A stretch of 64,000 bases of DNA from Boletus sp. NGJ (GCA_019096195.1 JAGTXK010000072.1:186001-250000), one strand, 5' to 3'; shown: positions 46,518-58,578, numbered from the stretch's first letter. Notes: generated by a model not told the origin, from the letters alone. Numbers and translations: made by a program.

Positions 46518-47638
46518 CTGAACGAGTGTAAAAAGTTGGGTTGGATTGGTCTCACCTTCAAGATAGTACTAGGGCATTTTTATGGCCTTTGAAAACAAGA
46601 CCTGGCAGGGACAATTCATCCTTACCTCACCACATTGCATCTATGAGATCTAGTCATCTCGAGACCACTGCACCAGTGTTGCTAGTCCAAAGAGAGTCAG
46701 CCTCGAGGCAATACTTGAGCTGCAGACATACATAAAACTCCATACTTCATCAGATTGCTGACAAAAAGCTCTTTGTTAGGTAGTTGCTGGTAGACAGCTC
46801 AACAAACACTGCTGATAAGACAATTGGAAATGACCGTGCTGGGTATGGTGTGACATAAGGGTGTGACACATGCATCTATCATTATTTTCTAGGTATTTTC
46901 TGCATACACAAACAAAGCCAAATACAATGGATGAAAGTTGGTCACTGCAGTTTCTTATGCAACACTCTGTAATGGAGTTGATAGAACTCTTCAGAGACAT
47001 GGAGAGCTGGATCCTCCGATGACACCATTGTTGCCTCTCCTTCCTCCATGACCTCCAACCCCTCTACAGGAGGGACCCTCACAGTACCAATCCTCACAAT
47101 ACCTCCCCCAGCTCTTTCCAGTTGGCCCAGGATTCTCCACTGGCAAGGGGCCATGATGTTCTCAGCCAGCCTCCCCTCTTGTCCCAACATCAGAGGTCTT
47201 CTCCATACACTAGGGGACTCTACAATGAGGAGCCCTCCTCCTTCCTCCATTTCCATTCCTGGACCCATCACAAACACCTCTCATACCAACCATTTCAACT
47301 CAATGGCTGGTGATTTCCATCCCCTGCCCAGCACCCACCTAGTCCATCACCATCAAACTCCTCTCTCCAGCCTCCACTGCTTCGAATGTGGACATCAAGG
47401 TCACCTTCAGCCAGCCTGTCCCCACCACCAGTGCCCCTACTATCAGGTGGTTGCCCCCAACCATCCACAGTATGCTTGCCCAAGAAGAACTTGTGCCTAC
47501 TGTGGCGGATGAGGACATGATTACCAGACCTGTCCTAGCCAGGGAGTCTTCAATGACTCATGGGACCTCACCAACTACAAGATCAATGAGGGAGATAGAA
47601 GTTCTTGAGATGGAACTTCAAGACTACAAGGAGGGTGA

Positions 47639-48073
47639 TGTTATGATTATAGAAGGGGGTATATCTTTTTCCCTTCCCTCACCCCCTCCTGGACTCTGGG
47701 ATGACCTTCTCTTTGACTCCCCTGATGTAGGATTCCCCTGGGATTCCCCTACAATGCCCATGCAAACATCACCTCACCCAAACCTCTTCTAAATGATGCA
47801 TCACTATGGCTGTGACACAGCCCTTTATTTCATCTTAGTCTATTTCACCTTTTGATCTGATCATAGACATTGCCTCCTTGGCTGTGTTCTCTCATACACA
47901 GCCCAGTATTCCAAATCTTCATTTGTCTGATGCCTCAGATCTTCTTTTATAGTAATATTCAATCTGTGATCTTATATTACTATATATGATAGGAAGCCTG
48001 CCCTAGATTGGGAAGGTCTATATATATAGGTACTTGCCCTTCATGTAACTCTAACTTTGATCTACACAATCCA
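47639..48073 (+). repeat. Truncated 3' LTR of Gypsy copy 4
   Basis: Begins TGTTATGATTATAG after GAGGG and matches the first half of the LTR at 14,417-15,313, including the TATATATA box near 48,015. It ends abruptly near 48,073. Confidence 0.75.
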
Positions 48074-48713
48074 ACCTGGTGTACATCATCTGCTTCTCCA
48101 CTGACTTCTGTTTCTTGAAGTCAAAGCTAAAAAACATTGCTTCTCATCTCACTAGTAATCACTGTGATTACTCGCCTCTTGGTTTGCTTTGCCACCTGTT
48201 GCAGTTGAAGGCAAAGCCATACTCCCTGTTATCGGACCAGAGTTATAAGAGGCATCTATCCTATAGGTGTAGGGTAGGTAGTAGAAACCTTGCAGAGCAT
48301 ATGTTGTGGATGGTTGCTGCTCTGAGATACATTGGGAGCTGGATATCTTTGTTGCTCATGTATCAGGCTTAGGTGGTTATCCTAACACCCATAAAGCCTG
48401 CTACATTACTTGCCAGCCGACCAAACCCTTGCCTACTTAGAGGAAGGGAGAGTAGCAGGTCCTTGTGAAACCCAGATTGCCTTTGGTTCACCAGGTCACA
48501 TATCCCATTGTTATGAGGTCATAACACCACATGCATTCTCAACCGAGCATGGCCCCACTCTATACACTGCTTTGCTGGTGCTGGAAGCACTTTATAAAGT
48601 GTGGTCTGCATATGTAAGCAAGAAAAAATACAGCTTCTTTAGTGATGCTCTCACAGCAGAACTGAGGAAGATATTAAATTACTACAACTGTACTTTGACA
48701 TCGAATGCATATA

Positions 48714-50314
48714 TAGTGATTTCCAAAATTGAGTCAATGTTTGGAGTATTAGCTATATAACTCAGGAACATAAATAACTAGAGCTAAAGTATAAGTGGGT
48801 GCCTAAATGTGCCTGCCTCTGGCTATCTGTTAAAAAAGACTTATGTAATTTGAATAAGTATCCATGGAGATATAGTCAATTCAAATTGGCAAGTCATTGA
48901 CTCGATTATGTCACCATATATCAAATCTATAGAATCAGCCAATTCTAGTACTTTGTATGACCTCCTTTGGCCTTGATCACTGCTTGGATCCTCCTAGGCA
49001 TGCTTTCAATCAAATTCTGACACACCTCTGGATCTATGTTGTTCCATACTTCTACCACTCTATCCCAAATCTCCCATACTCCTTTAGCATGTCTTGAATA
49101 CTTGGCAAGCTCCTTTTTGATGTGATGCCAAAGGTATTCAATAGGATTAAGATCTGGAGATTGTGGAGGCCAATCCAGGAGATTGATGTCATTGTCCTCC
49201 ATCCATGTTTTGGCTGTTTTGGAGGTATGTTTGGGGTTATTGTCCTGTTGAAAAATCACATCCTCTAGAGAAATTCCAGATTCCTCCAAGCTGGGAAGCA
49301 AGTTGTCCTTTAAAATATTGATTGGCATCCATCCTTCCCTCAACCTCTGCAATGTGCCCAACACCTTCCCAACCCATACACCCCCATACCATGATATTTC
49401 CTCCTTCAAACTTCACTGTTCCCTAAACCTCTCAGTTAATAAGGCCCTTGCCTGCCTGTTTTCATACCCATTCCTTTCTATCTGACCCTATCCTGTTATT
49501 TTGGTCTTGTCTGACCAAATAACTCTCTTCCAGTCCTCAATAGTCCATTCCTGATACTTTAGAGCAAAGGCTAAATGCTTCTTCTTATTTCTTACAGCAA
49601 GAAGTGGCTTTTTTTTCTTTGTTACAGTCTTGAATGAATGTTTTTTGAGGACTCTTCTCACTGTTTGTGAGGAGACTGAACTAGGAATGATGGAATTGAT
49701 ATGATGGGTAGCCTGGACAGCATTGGTAGCTCTGCCTATGGTGAGTTGAGTGATAATAGCATGCTAAGAAGTGGCTGAAAGCTTGGAGGGACAGCCAGAA
49801 AGAGGTATAGATCTATTGAGAAGAAGATCCCTGAGTATCCTGGAGACAGTGGACTGGCTGACACCTAGTTTGGAGGCAATATGATGAGTAGAATGACCAT
49901 TAGAGGCCAGAGAATGGATGTTTTCTTTTTGAAAAGAGGGAGTAGAATGCATAGTGAATTTGAAAGGCATAAGAGATTAAACCAGCCTTTAAACAGTGTC
50001 AGTTGAAGTGATTACTAAGATATAATAACTATGGTAACCATCTATCATACTTCCATCAAGGGTTACATATGACAGCTATCCACCTCTGATAGATCTGACA
50101 GGTAGTTACATAATTGAGTCAATGATATATTGAATTAAATTGATGATATCTCCATGAATACATACTCAACTTACATAACTATTTTTTGACAGATAGCCAG
50201 GGGCAGGCACATTTAGGTACCCACTTATACTTTGGCTCTATTTGTTCATGTTCCTGAGTTACATAGCTAATACTCTAAAATCTCAAAACATTGACTCAAT
50301 TTTGGAAGTCACTC
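48714..50314 (-). mobile_element. Tc1-like DNA transposon B with full ends
   Basis: A 1,601-bp element flanked by TA (48,712-48,713 and 50,315-50,316). Ends are (T/G)AGTGAYTTCCAAAATTGAG and the inverted repeats run about 210 bp. Inner inverted copies of the terminal motif occur at about 48,895-48,914 and 50,108-50,124. It reads on the minus strand and lies inside the hAT transposase. Confidence 0.92.
48945..49970 (-). pseudogene. Tc1-type DD34E transposase, broken
   Basis: The N-terminus MPFKFTMHSTPSFQKENI is followed by a helix-turn-helix (STHHIASKLGVSQSTVSRIL). The C-terminal half is open from 49,409 to 48,945 and holds VIFQQDNNPKHTSKTAK (second Asp) and SPDLNPIEYLWHH (Glu), 34 residues apart, ending KAKGGHTKY. 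The middle of the gene, including the first Asp (WSDKTKI region near 49,510), is interrupted by frame changes and stops. It is a distinct subfamily from element A but shares its domain plan. Confidence 0.88.
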
Positions 50315-51378
50315 TATCATTGCTATGAATGAGTCTCAGCCCATTTTTTACTATGTGTCTCACAGGCTGTTATAGTACTTGATCCACATCAAAAGCTCAA
50401 CTACATCCACACAAATTGGGGTGAAGCCCTCTATACTGACGCAATCCACCACACAGAAACCATTGTATGTTATTATCAACTAAATATAATAGGATAACTG
50501 GAGTTAACACATAGAAGTACAAGGAACACTACCATGCTATGTATGCCAACACTAGTAGTAGGAAGATGCTGCACACTATGAGTCAGATGCATCCCATCAC
50601 AATTCAAAACCCAAAGGTCTGAGTGCTCTTGAATGAGCTAATGAATAAAGATGATAACAGTGACAATGATAGAGACTTGGTGGCTACAAGCAAGAACAGG
50701 TAATGGGAAGACCCTTCAAGGTTATGGCTGCATGGCTTCCATAAATACCTCAACACACAAGAAACCCTCAGTGACCTGACAATCATCCAATGGTGGGGCA
50801 TCAATTCCATGTGGTATCCTATTTGGGGGTTGCTTGCATGTAACTTCCTATTTATCATGTCAAGCTCCGTTTCATCTGAGTGTGTGTTCTCATCTACTGG
50901 CATTACCATTAGCAAGCAGTGCAATAGTCTTAAGGCTGACATTGTCAAAGCACTTTAATTCCATAAATGCACATCAAGATCCAATCTATTCTTTCAACAA
51001 GATCCATTTGTGTTGGTGGAGACTACTCAAGAAGAGGCCAAATCAGATGAAATTGATGAAGATATATGTGATGAGGACTGGGATAATTGAGACTCCAGGC
51101 CTGCCATAATAGCTACATAGTAATTAATGCCCAGGTATCATATTAGTACATCTAATAATGTTGTCAATAAAGTGTGTTATGCTTAATGTGGCTTCCAGGC
51201 CAGGCTGTGCCATTGTTTGGAGCTTATGAGAGCTCAGGACCTGGCTTATAATTTCTCCAGGCCCAAGCTCTCCTAAACCAGACCAGCACAGCACTAGTAT
51301 TGCCAACCCTACTTTCAGAACTCTTTCATCAACAGATGCTGTGAGAGGGGAAATTAGTTGGGCATTGTAAAATTTATT

Positions 51379-52009
51379 TGTATTGAATTTACCTTTTGCT
51401 TAACAAACCCATCAAAGACATCACTAGCCATAGTACCATCAATATTGGCCCCTTTTGTATTATTCCAATGAACTCCTAACTTTTCATGCCAGATACAGAT
51501 TATTGTATATATACTCTTTAGCTATAATCTACATTAAGGCTGGATTAGGTCTCCAAATGATCTGACCAGCTTACCTGCCCCCATTTGTACCAAATACTCG
51601 TCACATCTTTGGGCTTACCACTTATCAGAAGGGGCTTGATATGTGAGGCTGCTGCATTGAATGTCATATCCTTGAAATTTGCCCCATCTCCATGTTCAGA
51701 GCAATGCTCCACAAGAAAATCCACCAGAGCATCTATCTCCTAATTGGGCCACCTCAAGTTTGCCTTGCCTGCCAATTGCATATCTTGAGATATATTATAT
51801 ACAGTTTGATGTGCAATACTGATTAGAGATTGGATTTGATCACAAGCAAATTGACAATGCTTATTGGCACAGTCAACATAGGAATTGGAGAGGGATTGAA
51901 TCATCCATAGGGTATTGGGGCAAAAAAAGGTTTGTGATGTTTTGGTCTTCACACCAATTCCAGAAGATGATGCCACACTTTGAGCCACTAACAAAATAAA
52001 AGCAATCAA
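51379..52009 (-). pseudogene. Myb/SANT-like DNA-binding protein remnant
   Basis: The minus strand carries a Ser-rich start region, then LRWPN followed (after one stop) by EIDALVDFLVEHCSEHGDG, NFKDMTFNAAASHIKPLL and DVTSIWYKWGQ, an intron-like gap, then ICIWHEKLGVHWNNTKGAN and SDVFDGFVKQK. This Trp-spaced pattern is that of the Myb/SANT-like domain proteins found in high copy in Agaricomycetes, often linked to PIF/Harbinger-type or other transposons. Likely an element-encoded DNA-binding protein, not a host regulator. No downstream part is visible. Confidence 0.6.
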
Positions 52010-52133
52010 TAAAAGTTTCTAAACTGGCATGCCCCAAACAAGCTCTAAGGCAGATATGTGCTCTCGGATTATATATGAAGCTGGATGTATGGCTATTATA
52101 TAAGCAGAAGTCTAAGTATGCTGGTTGAACTCA

Positions 52134-52829
52134 AATGTTGTACAAAAAGTGTACGAAAGAGTGTAGTATAGTGTAGCAAACAAAGTGTACCAAAAATGTA
52201 CCAAAAATGCGCACCAAAGTGTACTAAAAGTGTAGTCACAAAGTGTACCAAAAGTGTACACCTACATCTGAAAAAATTTTAAGTCCATTTTCCCACACTC
52301 AGTGTTAAAAATGCGGACATTGTTTGCAAATATTTGTGCCACCATTCTTATATAAACAAGCCACACTTCAAAAACTTTCCCACACCCTCTTGTTTCTCAA
52401 TTTATTCTTCTCTACTCATTACATGAAGTCAATACTTCACTTTGTAAATCATCAGGATTAGAATTAGGATTGGGATTGGGATTGGGATTGGGACTGGTAT
52501 TAGGATTAGGATTGGGACTGGGATTAGAAGTAGAATTAGAATTAGAATTAGAATTAGAATTAATAGAATTAATATTTGATTGAATTTGAAATCAGAATTG
52601 GCTTGAAATTGGATTAGGATTAGGATTAGGATTAGGATTGCTAAGCCACTATGGAAGCACTATGTACTATGAGAATACTATGACAGACTATGGCCACACT
52701 ATAAATAGACTATGAGACACTGTTATAGTACTATCAAACCACTATCCAGTTGGACCCTCACTATGAGCACTATGTTACTGTCCAGTATTGTCCAGCACTG
52801 GACAGTTAGTCCTGTTTTTACTGATAATC
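52134..52829 (+). repeat. CATAGT-armed non-coding repeat, copy C (left part missing)
   Basis: Matches the right two-thirds of copy B: AAGTGTAC words, the unique core (about 52,270-52,450), hexamer runs (about 52,455-52,640), ACTATG motifs and the end CCTGTTTTTACTGAT. The CATAGT arm is absent. The right end is the last clear mobile-element sequence before the host gene block. Confidence 0.75.
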
Positions 52830-53177
52830 ACCTTATCTGAAGCTTTCAAATTCAGTGATGTAGTCTCACATCCTGGAGGGCTTGTTGGTGGAGAGATTTT
52901 AGACTTGCTTGACATGGACAACAAGATCCATCATTGGTTGGATAATGTGTGAATAAATCTAGATGTATGAGACTACAGTATTACTATTACAAGGACAATG
53001 CACAACTCTGACCCGGATGTTATGTGCCAGAGCAAGAGGCAATGGTGAACCATCATTTTCCCATTTTCACCACCATAGGCTCAACTTCCATTGTTATGCG
53101 GTGGTATTTGTCGAACCAAGTGCAAGTTATAATCCATGTTAACGTCGACATCCCCGAGATGCGCTATCCCAACGTCT
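52830..53177. other. Transition from repeat to host DNA
   Basis: About 350 bp with no gene I can support. It includes the 3' flank of the F-box gene. CpG content rises sharply from about 53,130. Confidence 0.45.
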
Positions 53178-54879
53178 TCAAAGAAGCAGAATGGCACCCA
53201 CACGCGAGCCCAGCGCGATACGCCCCGTCCACTCGGACACCGCGCATTTCGTGATGTCATCTTGAAACAAGGCAGTAAAGACCAAGCATACACATACCGA
53301 CAATACACGTACCTCGAAGATCATACGACGAGATGACATGGACGACTTTGCCATCCATTGTCTGCGCCTCGTCCGGCATATCCCCGCTCGGGACCGAATC
53401 CTCTCCCGGGACCAGGTGTGCTTCCTTGGTGCGCAACCGACTCGGATGTGTCGTAAACGCCACCACCCTCCGATCGATGCTCCCCCGCTGCCTATCCACC
53501 CACACCCCACGCAACCCCACCGACCCCAACGACCACGTGGAGACAAACATCCGTCTGACCATCTCGTCCAACGTATACCTGGTGTCGGTAGCCGGGATCA
53601 GCGGCAGCGGTTCGGACACCCGGATAGTGCCCTTGGCGAGAACTTTGACATGCATCGAAGGCACGGGTGTGGTGCTTACGCGAATCCGATAGTGGAACAT
53701 GCCTTGGTAGAAATCATTGGTGAGCATGAAGATGGTGTATACTTGGCCGGACGGGTAGCGCGACACTCGTACGTGGGAGAGAGAAACAGCTCGGAAGCAG
53801 ACCGTGCCGAATCGGTGCCGAAGGATGGGCAACGGATTGGCCGTTGAGGTATCCATAGGGACGGGGTATGCTTCCACCGAGCGAACCCTGAAACACAGAA
53901 TATACGGGCCACACAATCGCAAGGACGTGATCCCATTCCACTGAGGTATGACGTGTGAGGACGTGATCTACGACCGAACGACACGATACTCACCCCGTCA
54001 TCGAGGTCATCCCATAGAATATTTATAATTGATCGTCTGTTACCATTGCGCCAGTGCAGGACGTGGATCGAGGTTGGAGGGAAGTGGAATAGAGCACGAC
54101 CTGAGTACGGATCCATGTCTTTAAGCAGTTCTGTGTCAAGCAACGGAAACTCTGCTTCCGGATGCAAACGCCCCTGATGGGAATCATTTACACCCAACGG
54201 AGGGAGGGGAATGGAATAAATGGCAGCACTGTACACGATTAGGCGTCAATCTGCAAACATTCAAAACGACAAACCTTTTATGATCCACATGGACACGGGC
54301 AATGACGATGTAGAGTGTAGAACAGTAGTCGGCGTAACCGATGAAGTTTGACAAGGTAAAGTGCGCCCAAGGGGGGGACGCCACCGCCAAGGATGACGAT
54401 GCGAGCTTTGACGTGTCCCAGATGATGACCGCGGTAGTATCCACAGAAAGAAGGAACCGATCTGAGACAAAGGTGAGCACGCGCCACGCACACGTTGAAG
54501 TGTTCGTCGACGAGTAGGGCTGTTTCACGATGTGGTGTGCGCTACGTTCTCTGAGTTCCAGAAACGAGGCTTCGACCTTGTACGCTGCAAGGAGCATGCG
54601 TTCAGCCTGTGGGGACGACATGGCCATGAACTCTGTTCGAGAGCAGGGTAAAGCCTGCGTTGCGCGCATGCGGGTAAACATCGACGACCAAAGACAACGT
54701 TCCTGTGTGAGCACGAGGAAATAGTTGCATGTCTGGTAAAAGTCGGGTCAGTCGACGATATCAGGCGTACATGGGGAGAGGTTCGTTGCCATTCTAAGTG
54801 CCAAGACGTCGGTGATGTCAAGAAGAAGGATGATCTCAAGGTACAGTTCTACGGGGAGCGCAAAGGCATGGGGCCGCAT
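53178..54879 (-). CDS. F-box protein with a C-terminal repeat-propeller-like region
   Basis: The minus-strand start ATG at 54,879 gives MRPHAFALPVELYLEIILLL, then DITDVLALRM, an F-box with the usual LPxEL...ILxxLD...L pattern. After short introns come TCNYFLVLTQERCLWSSMF, a helical part, SDRFLLSVDTTAVIIWDTSK (a WD-like strand set, 'RxLL...xxIWD') and a long region ending with SSYDLR/DDITKCAVSEWTGRIAL and TGA at 53,180-53,178. This matches the large basidiomycete F-box family in which the F-box binds Skp1 in an SCF ubiquitin ligase and the C-terminal part reads out as irregular beta-propeller blades. The target is unknown. No break was noticed. Confidence 0.72.
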
Positions 54880-55331
54880 GTCTTCGTCTGGCTGCTTGAA
54901 GCGAGAGATGGGAGTGGAGTGACTCTATAGAGAGCGCTTCAGGTCCATCGTTGGAACAGTCGCACTCTGCCAATTGGTTGCGAGACAAGACTTGGTTGCG
55001 TGGTAGCACTGGCTTAGGTGGCCCATCGTATCGCTGAGACTGAGAGGGGGAAGGCATCTCTTCCCTCTCGCCTGTGTCTGTTTTTCACCCACCCTCCACA
55101 TAACGGTCGCCCTCACGATTGGCTGCCGACACTATGCTCTCCCACGGTTTCCGTCTACGAGCGATTCTTCTCACCCGCCCTATCACCAGCTCGAATCCCC
55201 GCGGCTTCGTACTTATATTTCATGGGAAAACGTTCAGCGTACTATCATACTGTGCAATGTACGCGAGCTATATGGTAGGGTGCTAATGTAGTCATGGTGC
55301 GTATATGCCATTATGGACAAGGGTACTTGGT
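54880..55331. other. Intergenic region, F-box promoter side
   Basis: About 450 bp between the F-box start and the end of the RTC4-like gene. I see no gene. It should hold the F-box promoter and the RTC4-like 3' end. Confidence 0.45.
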
Positions 55332-58300
55332 TTAAGTTGAGTCAGACGAGTCCGAGTCCGAGTCGGTGAACAGCCAGGCGTCAGATCTACCCTTCCTTCG
55401 AACTGATCTCTGAGATCTCTGGCTCGCATGCGACATGTCCGAATCCGACTCGTTGGGCGTGACCGTCCTCAGGCTCCGGGACCAGCCATCGTCGCTGCGA
55501 TCACTGAAAAGACATCAGATAGGAGCCAAGTCAAACGGGAGCGCGCTTCTCACCTGACACCAGTCTTGTTTCTCGCAATCTGCAGCGGTATTATGTGTCC
55601 ATTCGAGCTACCGATAGCAGTCTCAGTGGTGGCCGTGTCTGTCGTCCGTTGTCTGGCGGGTCGAGGGGTGCTTTCGTGTTCGCCGTCATTGTGGAGCGAA
55701 GCAAACCCACTGAACGGTTTCTTCCGCTCGCGTGATGCAGTAATCTCCGTGCTGACACGTGTGTCGGGATCTGCGCTCGCCCTGCTCTTCCTGATGCTCG
55801 CCTTGTGTTTCGAGTCACCGACTCGGACGGGCTTCACGGAGTCATTTAGCCGCGCCGTCGCCCTGACTGCCTTGCCCCGCACCCCGTTCCTTGCGGTACA
55901 CGCGGACGGCCTGCTCGTCAAGCTGTCCACAGACATCGCATCCGATTCCGAGTCACCCGCAACAGCCCACTGCCTCGTCCTGCGCGTCGCACTCGCCCCA
56001 GAGACCTCCGAGGCATCCTCTGCTTCAACCTTGCCCTCCGCACGTGCCTTGGTCTCCTTCGCTTGCTGCGCCCGCTCCAGTGCCTTCTCTCGCCGACTCT
56101 CCCGCGCCTTGGCGCGTTGTGCAGCTTGCTCTTCTTCCATCATCTCTTTCTCGACTTTTTCTTCCTCTGCAAGTTCTTTTCGTCGGGCTCGCGCTCGTTC
56201 CATGACGATTTTGTCCGCGACGTCCATCCCATCGTCGGCACCATTGCGTTTGTTCTCGCCTGTGTCTGGGAACATGGCGACGCCGTATTGTGCGCTTTCA
56301 CGCAAGGTCACGATCGCATCGTCGATGTCAGCGCAAAGATCCTGCGCAATGAGTCGAACAGCTGCCTCGGGTACAAGAATGCGCTGAATGAATTCAGCGG
56401 GTGCAAGCGGCGCAATGAGAGACGCATCAAATGTCGACGGTGGAAAGAGATCAAAAAGGGTCTGATGTATGATCACCGAGCCTTGCTCGCCATAGCTGCC
56501 AACGGTCATTGGCGTCTCCGTTAGGTCGCGAATAAAGGGAGCGACGTACTATCCTGGCTGCGTCTTTTCAAAGCTTGCGAATTGGCCTTTGACGCCGACC
56601 ACTGTTCGACTGCCCTGCTTCTTCACCTCTTTCTTCACTTCTCTCCAGAAAAAGCTTTTTATCCTTGGTCCTCTAAGTCCATCGTCGGTATCGAGGCCCT
56701 CGGTATCGCTGATATCGTCCTTGTCCAAGATAATGGCTTCCAATTCTTTCTTCATCTTCTTGACTCTCATTGGAACCTTTGCAAAGTCGATCGCCTTCGG
56801 CCAGCCTCTCTCGGTTGCGATCGGGAGCTGGTGTGATTCAAAGCGATGCCGTTGACAAACGGATATGTAGATCGTCAATGGCGCTTTTAAACCACCCCGA
56901 TTTCTCGGTCGCGGATCTGAAACCGACTTTTTGCGCGCTATTGTAAGCAAGTGCTGGAGAAATGGAGTGGGATGGGAGGGCAATTCCTCGTCACAATAGG
57001 GACACATCTCTGAGGGATCTCGAGCGTAACCCAACTCAGCTTTATGCAAGGGTTCGTGTGAGAACAAAAATGTGGGTCACCCAGAACATTGGCGGCTTAC
57101 TGGAATCGTCTTCCATAGGCTCGTGCAGATGGTCGAACGTGTCCAACACCCTGAAGCGATTTGGAACGATGACTGAGTAAGCAGGGCTTCGAAGGTGAGA
57201 TCAAAAAGACGCACCTTGAACGCGAGTCCTTGTGCTTTTTCGCAGTACGTCCTTGTTCGGCATCGCTATCATCGGATGAAGCACGCTTCTGGGATATGAG
57301 ACTGCGCGTGCTGGGCGACTTTGACCGCCGGTCGATACCCGCAAGCATCTGAGAACTCAAGGGGAACGGTTTAGGACCACCGCGCTTGCCCGGGGCGTCT
57401 GTCAAGTCGACGTAGTTCTCGTCGGGGTGTTTTTCACGCGTCTTACCTTTTTCATTTGAGGAAGAGAGAGGTGACAAGTTAGGGAATGTGATTCCACGCG
57501 AGACAGGTTTCGTCTTCAATGGAGAAGGAAGGGGGATCGGTTTGGGAGTTTGCACGAACGTTGCGGTACGTGATATAACAGCTTTCTTGGTCTTGGTGGA
57601 GGAGGCATCGCCGCTCCATGCACCGTCGGAGACATTTTCTTTTGCTTGCAGTGACATGGGGAATTCTTGTGGTTCTCTATGTAACGATGAAGCAGGGAGT
57701 GGTTTCTTGACAATTACTTTGCTGTTCGCATTTGCAGGTAGTTCGGGTGTCTTGCTACGTAGCGGCAACTCGCGGTTCCGCGCCACGGGACGTGGTGTGG
57801 CTTCAGGGCTACTTTCGCGTCGACGAGGGGCAGATTTAATGACGACGCGTGGCTTTGGGCGTGGTTTGGCGGGTGATCGTGTGGTGTCCTTGGCTATTGA
57901 AGAGGACGGTTTGGAAGTGGAAGAGTCCTTGGCCTCGGTAAACCGACGGGCTGCAGAACGTGTCGCGCTGGGACTCCTACGACGCGTCGAGGACGGACCA
58001 CCTGGCGGAAGGTCGTCGATAATCTCAATAACGTCTTCTGATATCGGCTTGAACAAATCCTGAGAGTCGGTAAGGGATGATGATGGTGGTGCTATCTCTG
58101 AGACAGCGTCTCCAGCAGGTGTACTCTTCTTGTTCTTCTTGAACCGAATCCTCTTCAAGGCATCGGACGACGATGGCTTATAGTCCGGGTGTGCAGGGAG
58201 AACACGACCGTTGACGCGTATCGTTTCCTCCTCATCTGAAGGAATAGTTCCTCTTGCGGTGCGCTTCGCGGGCGAGGTCGCGTCGCGTCCCATAGAGTTC

Positions 58301-58578
58301 TGGGAGGACAGCAAGAGCTCGTCGTCGCTCTCGCTTTCCGTGATGCTGCAGGGTGTCCTCCGCGGTTTGGATACGAGCGTTTCTGGAGGCTTTGACTTGC
58401 TCTTGGATGATTTCCCGTAGGTGACCACCGGCTTTGGAGGGCCAAAGGACGAGCCCAAGGCCTGGAAACCAATGCCTTGACCGGACTTGACGGCCACTGG
58501 ACGCTGGGACATGCGATGAGATGGGTCTGAGAAGATGTCCTTGGTAGTGGTCTTGGTGTCGTTATAGAGCCGTTCCAT
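55332..58578 (-). CDS. RTC4: RTC4-like protein with a long disordered N-terminus
   Basis: Five main exons. Exon 1 (58,578-57,215) encodes about 455 Ser/Pro/Arg/Lys-rich residues, largely disordered, with acidic SDDE-type patches. Short exon 2 reads VLDTFDHLHEPMEDD. Exon 3 begins TELGYARDPSEMCPYCDEELP and contains VCQRHRFE, GWPKAIDF and GQFASFEKTQPG. It joins Y/YGEQGSVIIHQTL and LAPAEFIQRILVPEAAVRLI in exon 4, which are the RTC4 domain signature. A Lys/Glu coiled coil and a Ser-rich tail follow, ending DSDSDSSDST before TAA. I chose ATG 58,578 (MERLYNDTKTTTKDI) because upstream codons look like 5' UTR. In yeast RTC4 was found in a telomere-capping screen and its mechanism is not known. This protein, near 1,000 residues, is over twice the yeast length. 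Confidence 0.8.

Larger units (their letters stand above)
43396..46969. mobile_element. Two-gene mariner-like DNA transposon (3.57 kb)
   Basis: Flanked by TA (43,394-43,395 and 46,970-46,971), with terminal repeats CAGAGTGTTGCATAAGAAAC... that are perfect for about 27 bp and then imperfect to about 75 bp. The host Gypsy sequence resumes without loss on both sides. It carries a spliced plus-strand transposase and, converging with it, a second multi-exon minus-strand gene. Both genes show damage, so this copy is probably immobile by itself. Confidence 0.9.
40261..48073 (+). mobile_element. Ty3/Gypsy chromovirus copy 4, truncated and interrupted
   Basis: A plus-strand copy of the same family in two blocks (about 40,261-43,395 and 46,970-48,073), separated by a mariner-like element. 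It starts inside the reverse transcriptase (left end missing) and continues through RNase H (about 41.0-41.7 kb), integrase (about 41.8-42.7 kb), the chromodomain-side tail and the Pro/Ser- and Cys/His-rich 3' region (about 43.0-43.4 and 47.0-47.6 kb). A 3' LTR begins TGTTATGA at 47,639 and is cut off near 48,073 where hAT sequence begins. Heavily broken and old. Confidence 0.88.
48100..51110 (+). mobile_element. hAT transposon remnant, interrupted by a Tc1-like element
   Basis: Two blocks surround the insertion at 48,714-50,314. Before it: YTALLVLEALYKVWSAYV and LTAELRKILNYYNCT (the central helical part). After it: AVIVLDPHQKLNYIHTNW, then LSDLTIIQWWGINS with YPIWGLLACNFLFIMSSSVSSECVFSSTG, the hAT dimerisation region, and an acidic tail ending DICDEDWDN. 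A TAA at about 50,956 (KAL-stop-FHKC) and other stops break it. No terminal inverted repeats were found, so the outer limits are approximate. The N-terminal zinc finger is not identifiable. Confidence 0.75.

Noticed and set aside
55428-56387. 319-codon plus-strand frame
   Set aside because: It lies exactly antisense to the RTC4-like exon, which has domain motifs and splice sites. The antisense frame is a shadow of GC-rich codon use.
57488-58063. 191-codon plus-strand frame
   Set aside because: Antisense to exon 1 of the RTC4-like gene, low complexity, no motif.
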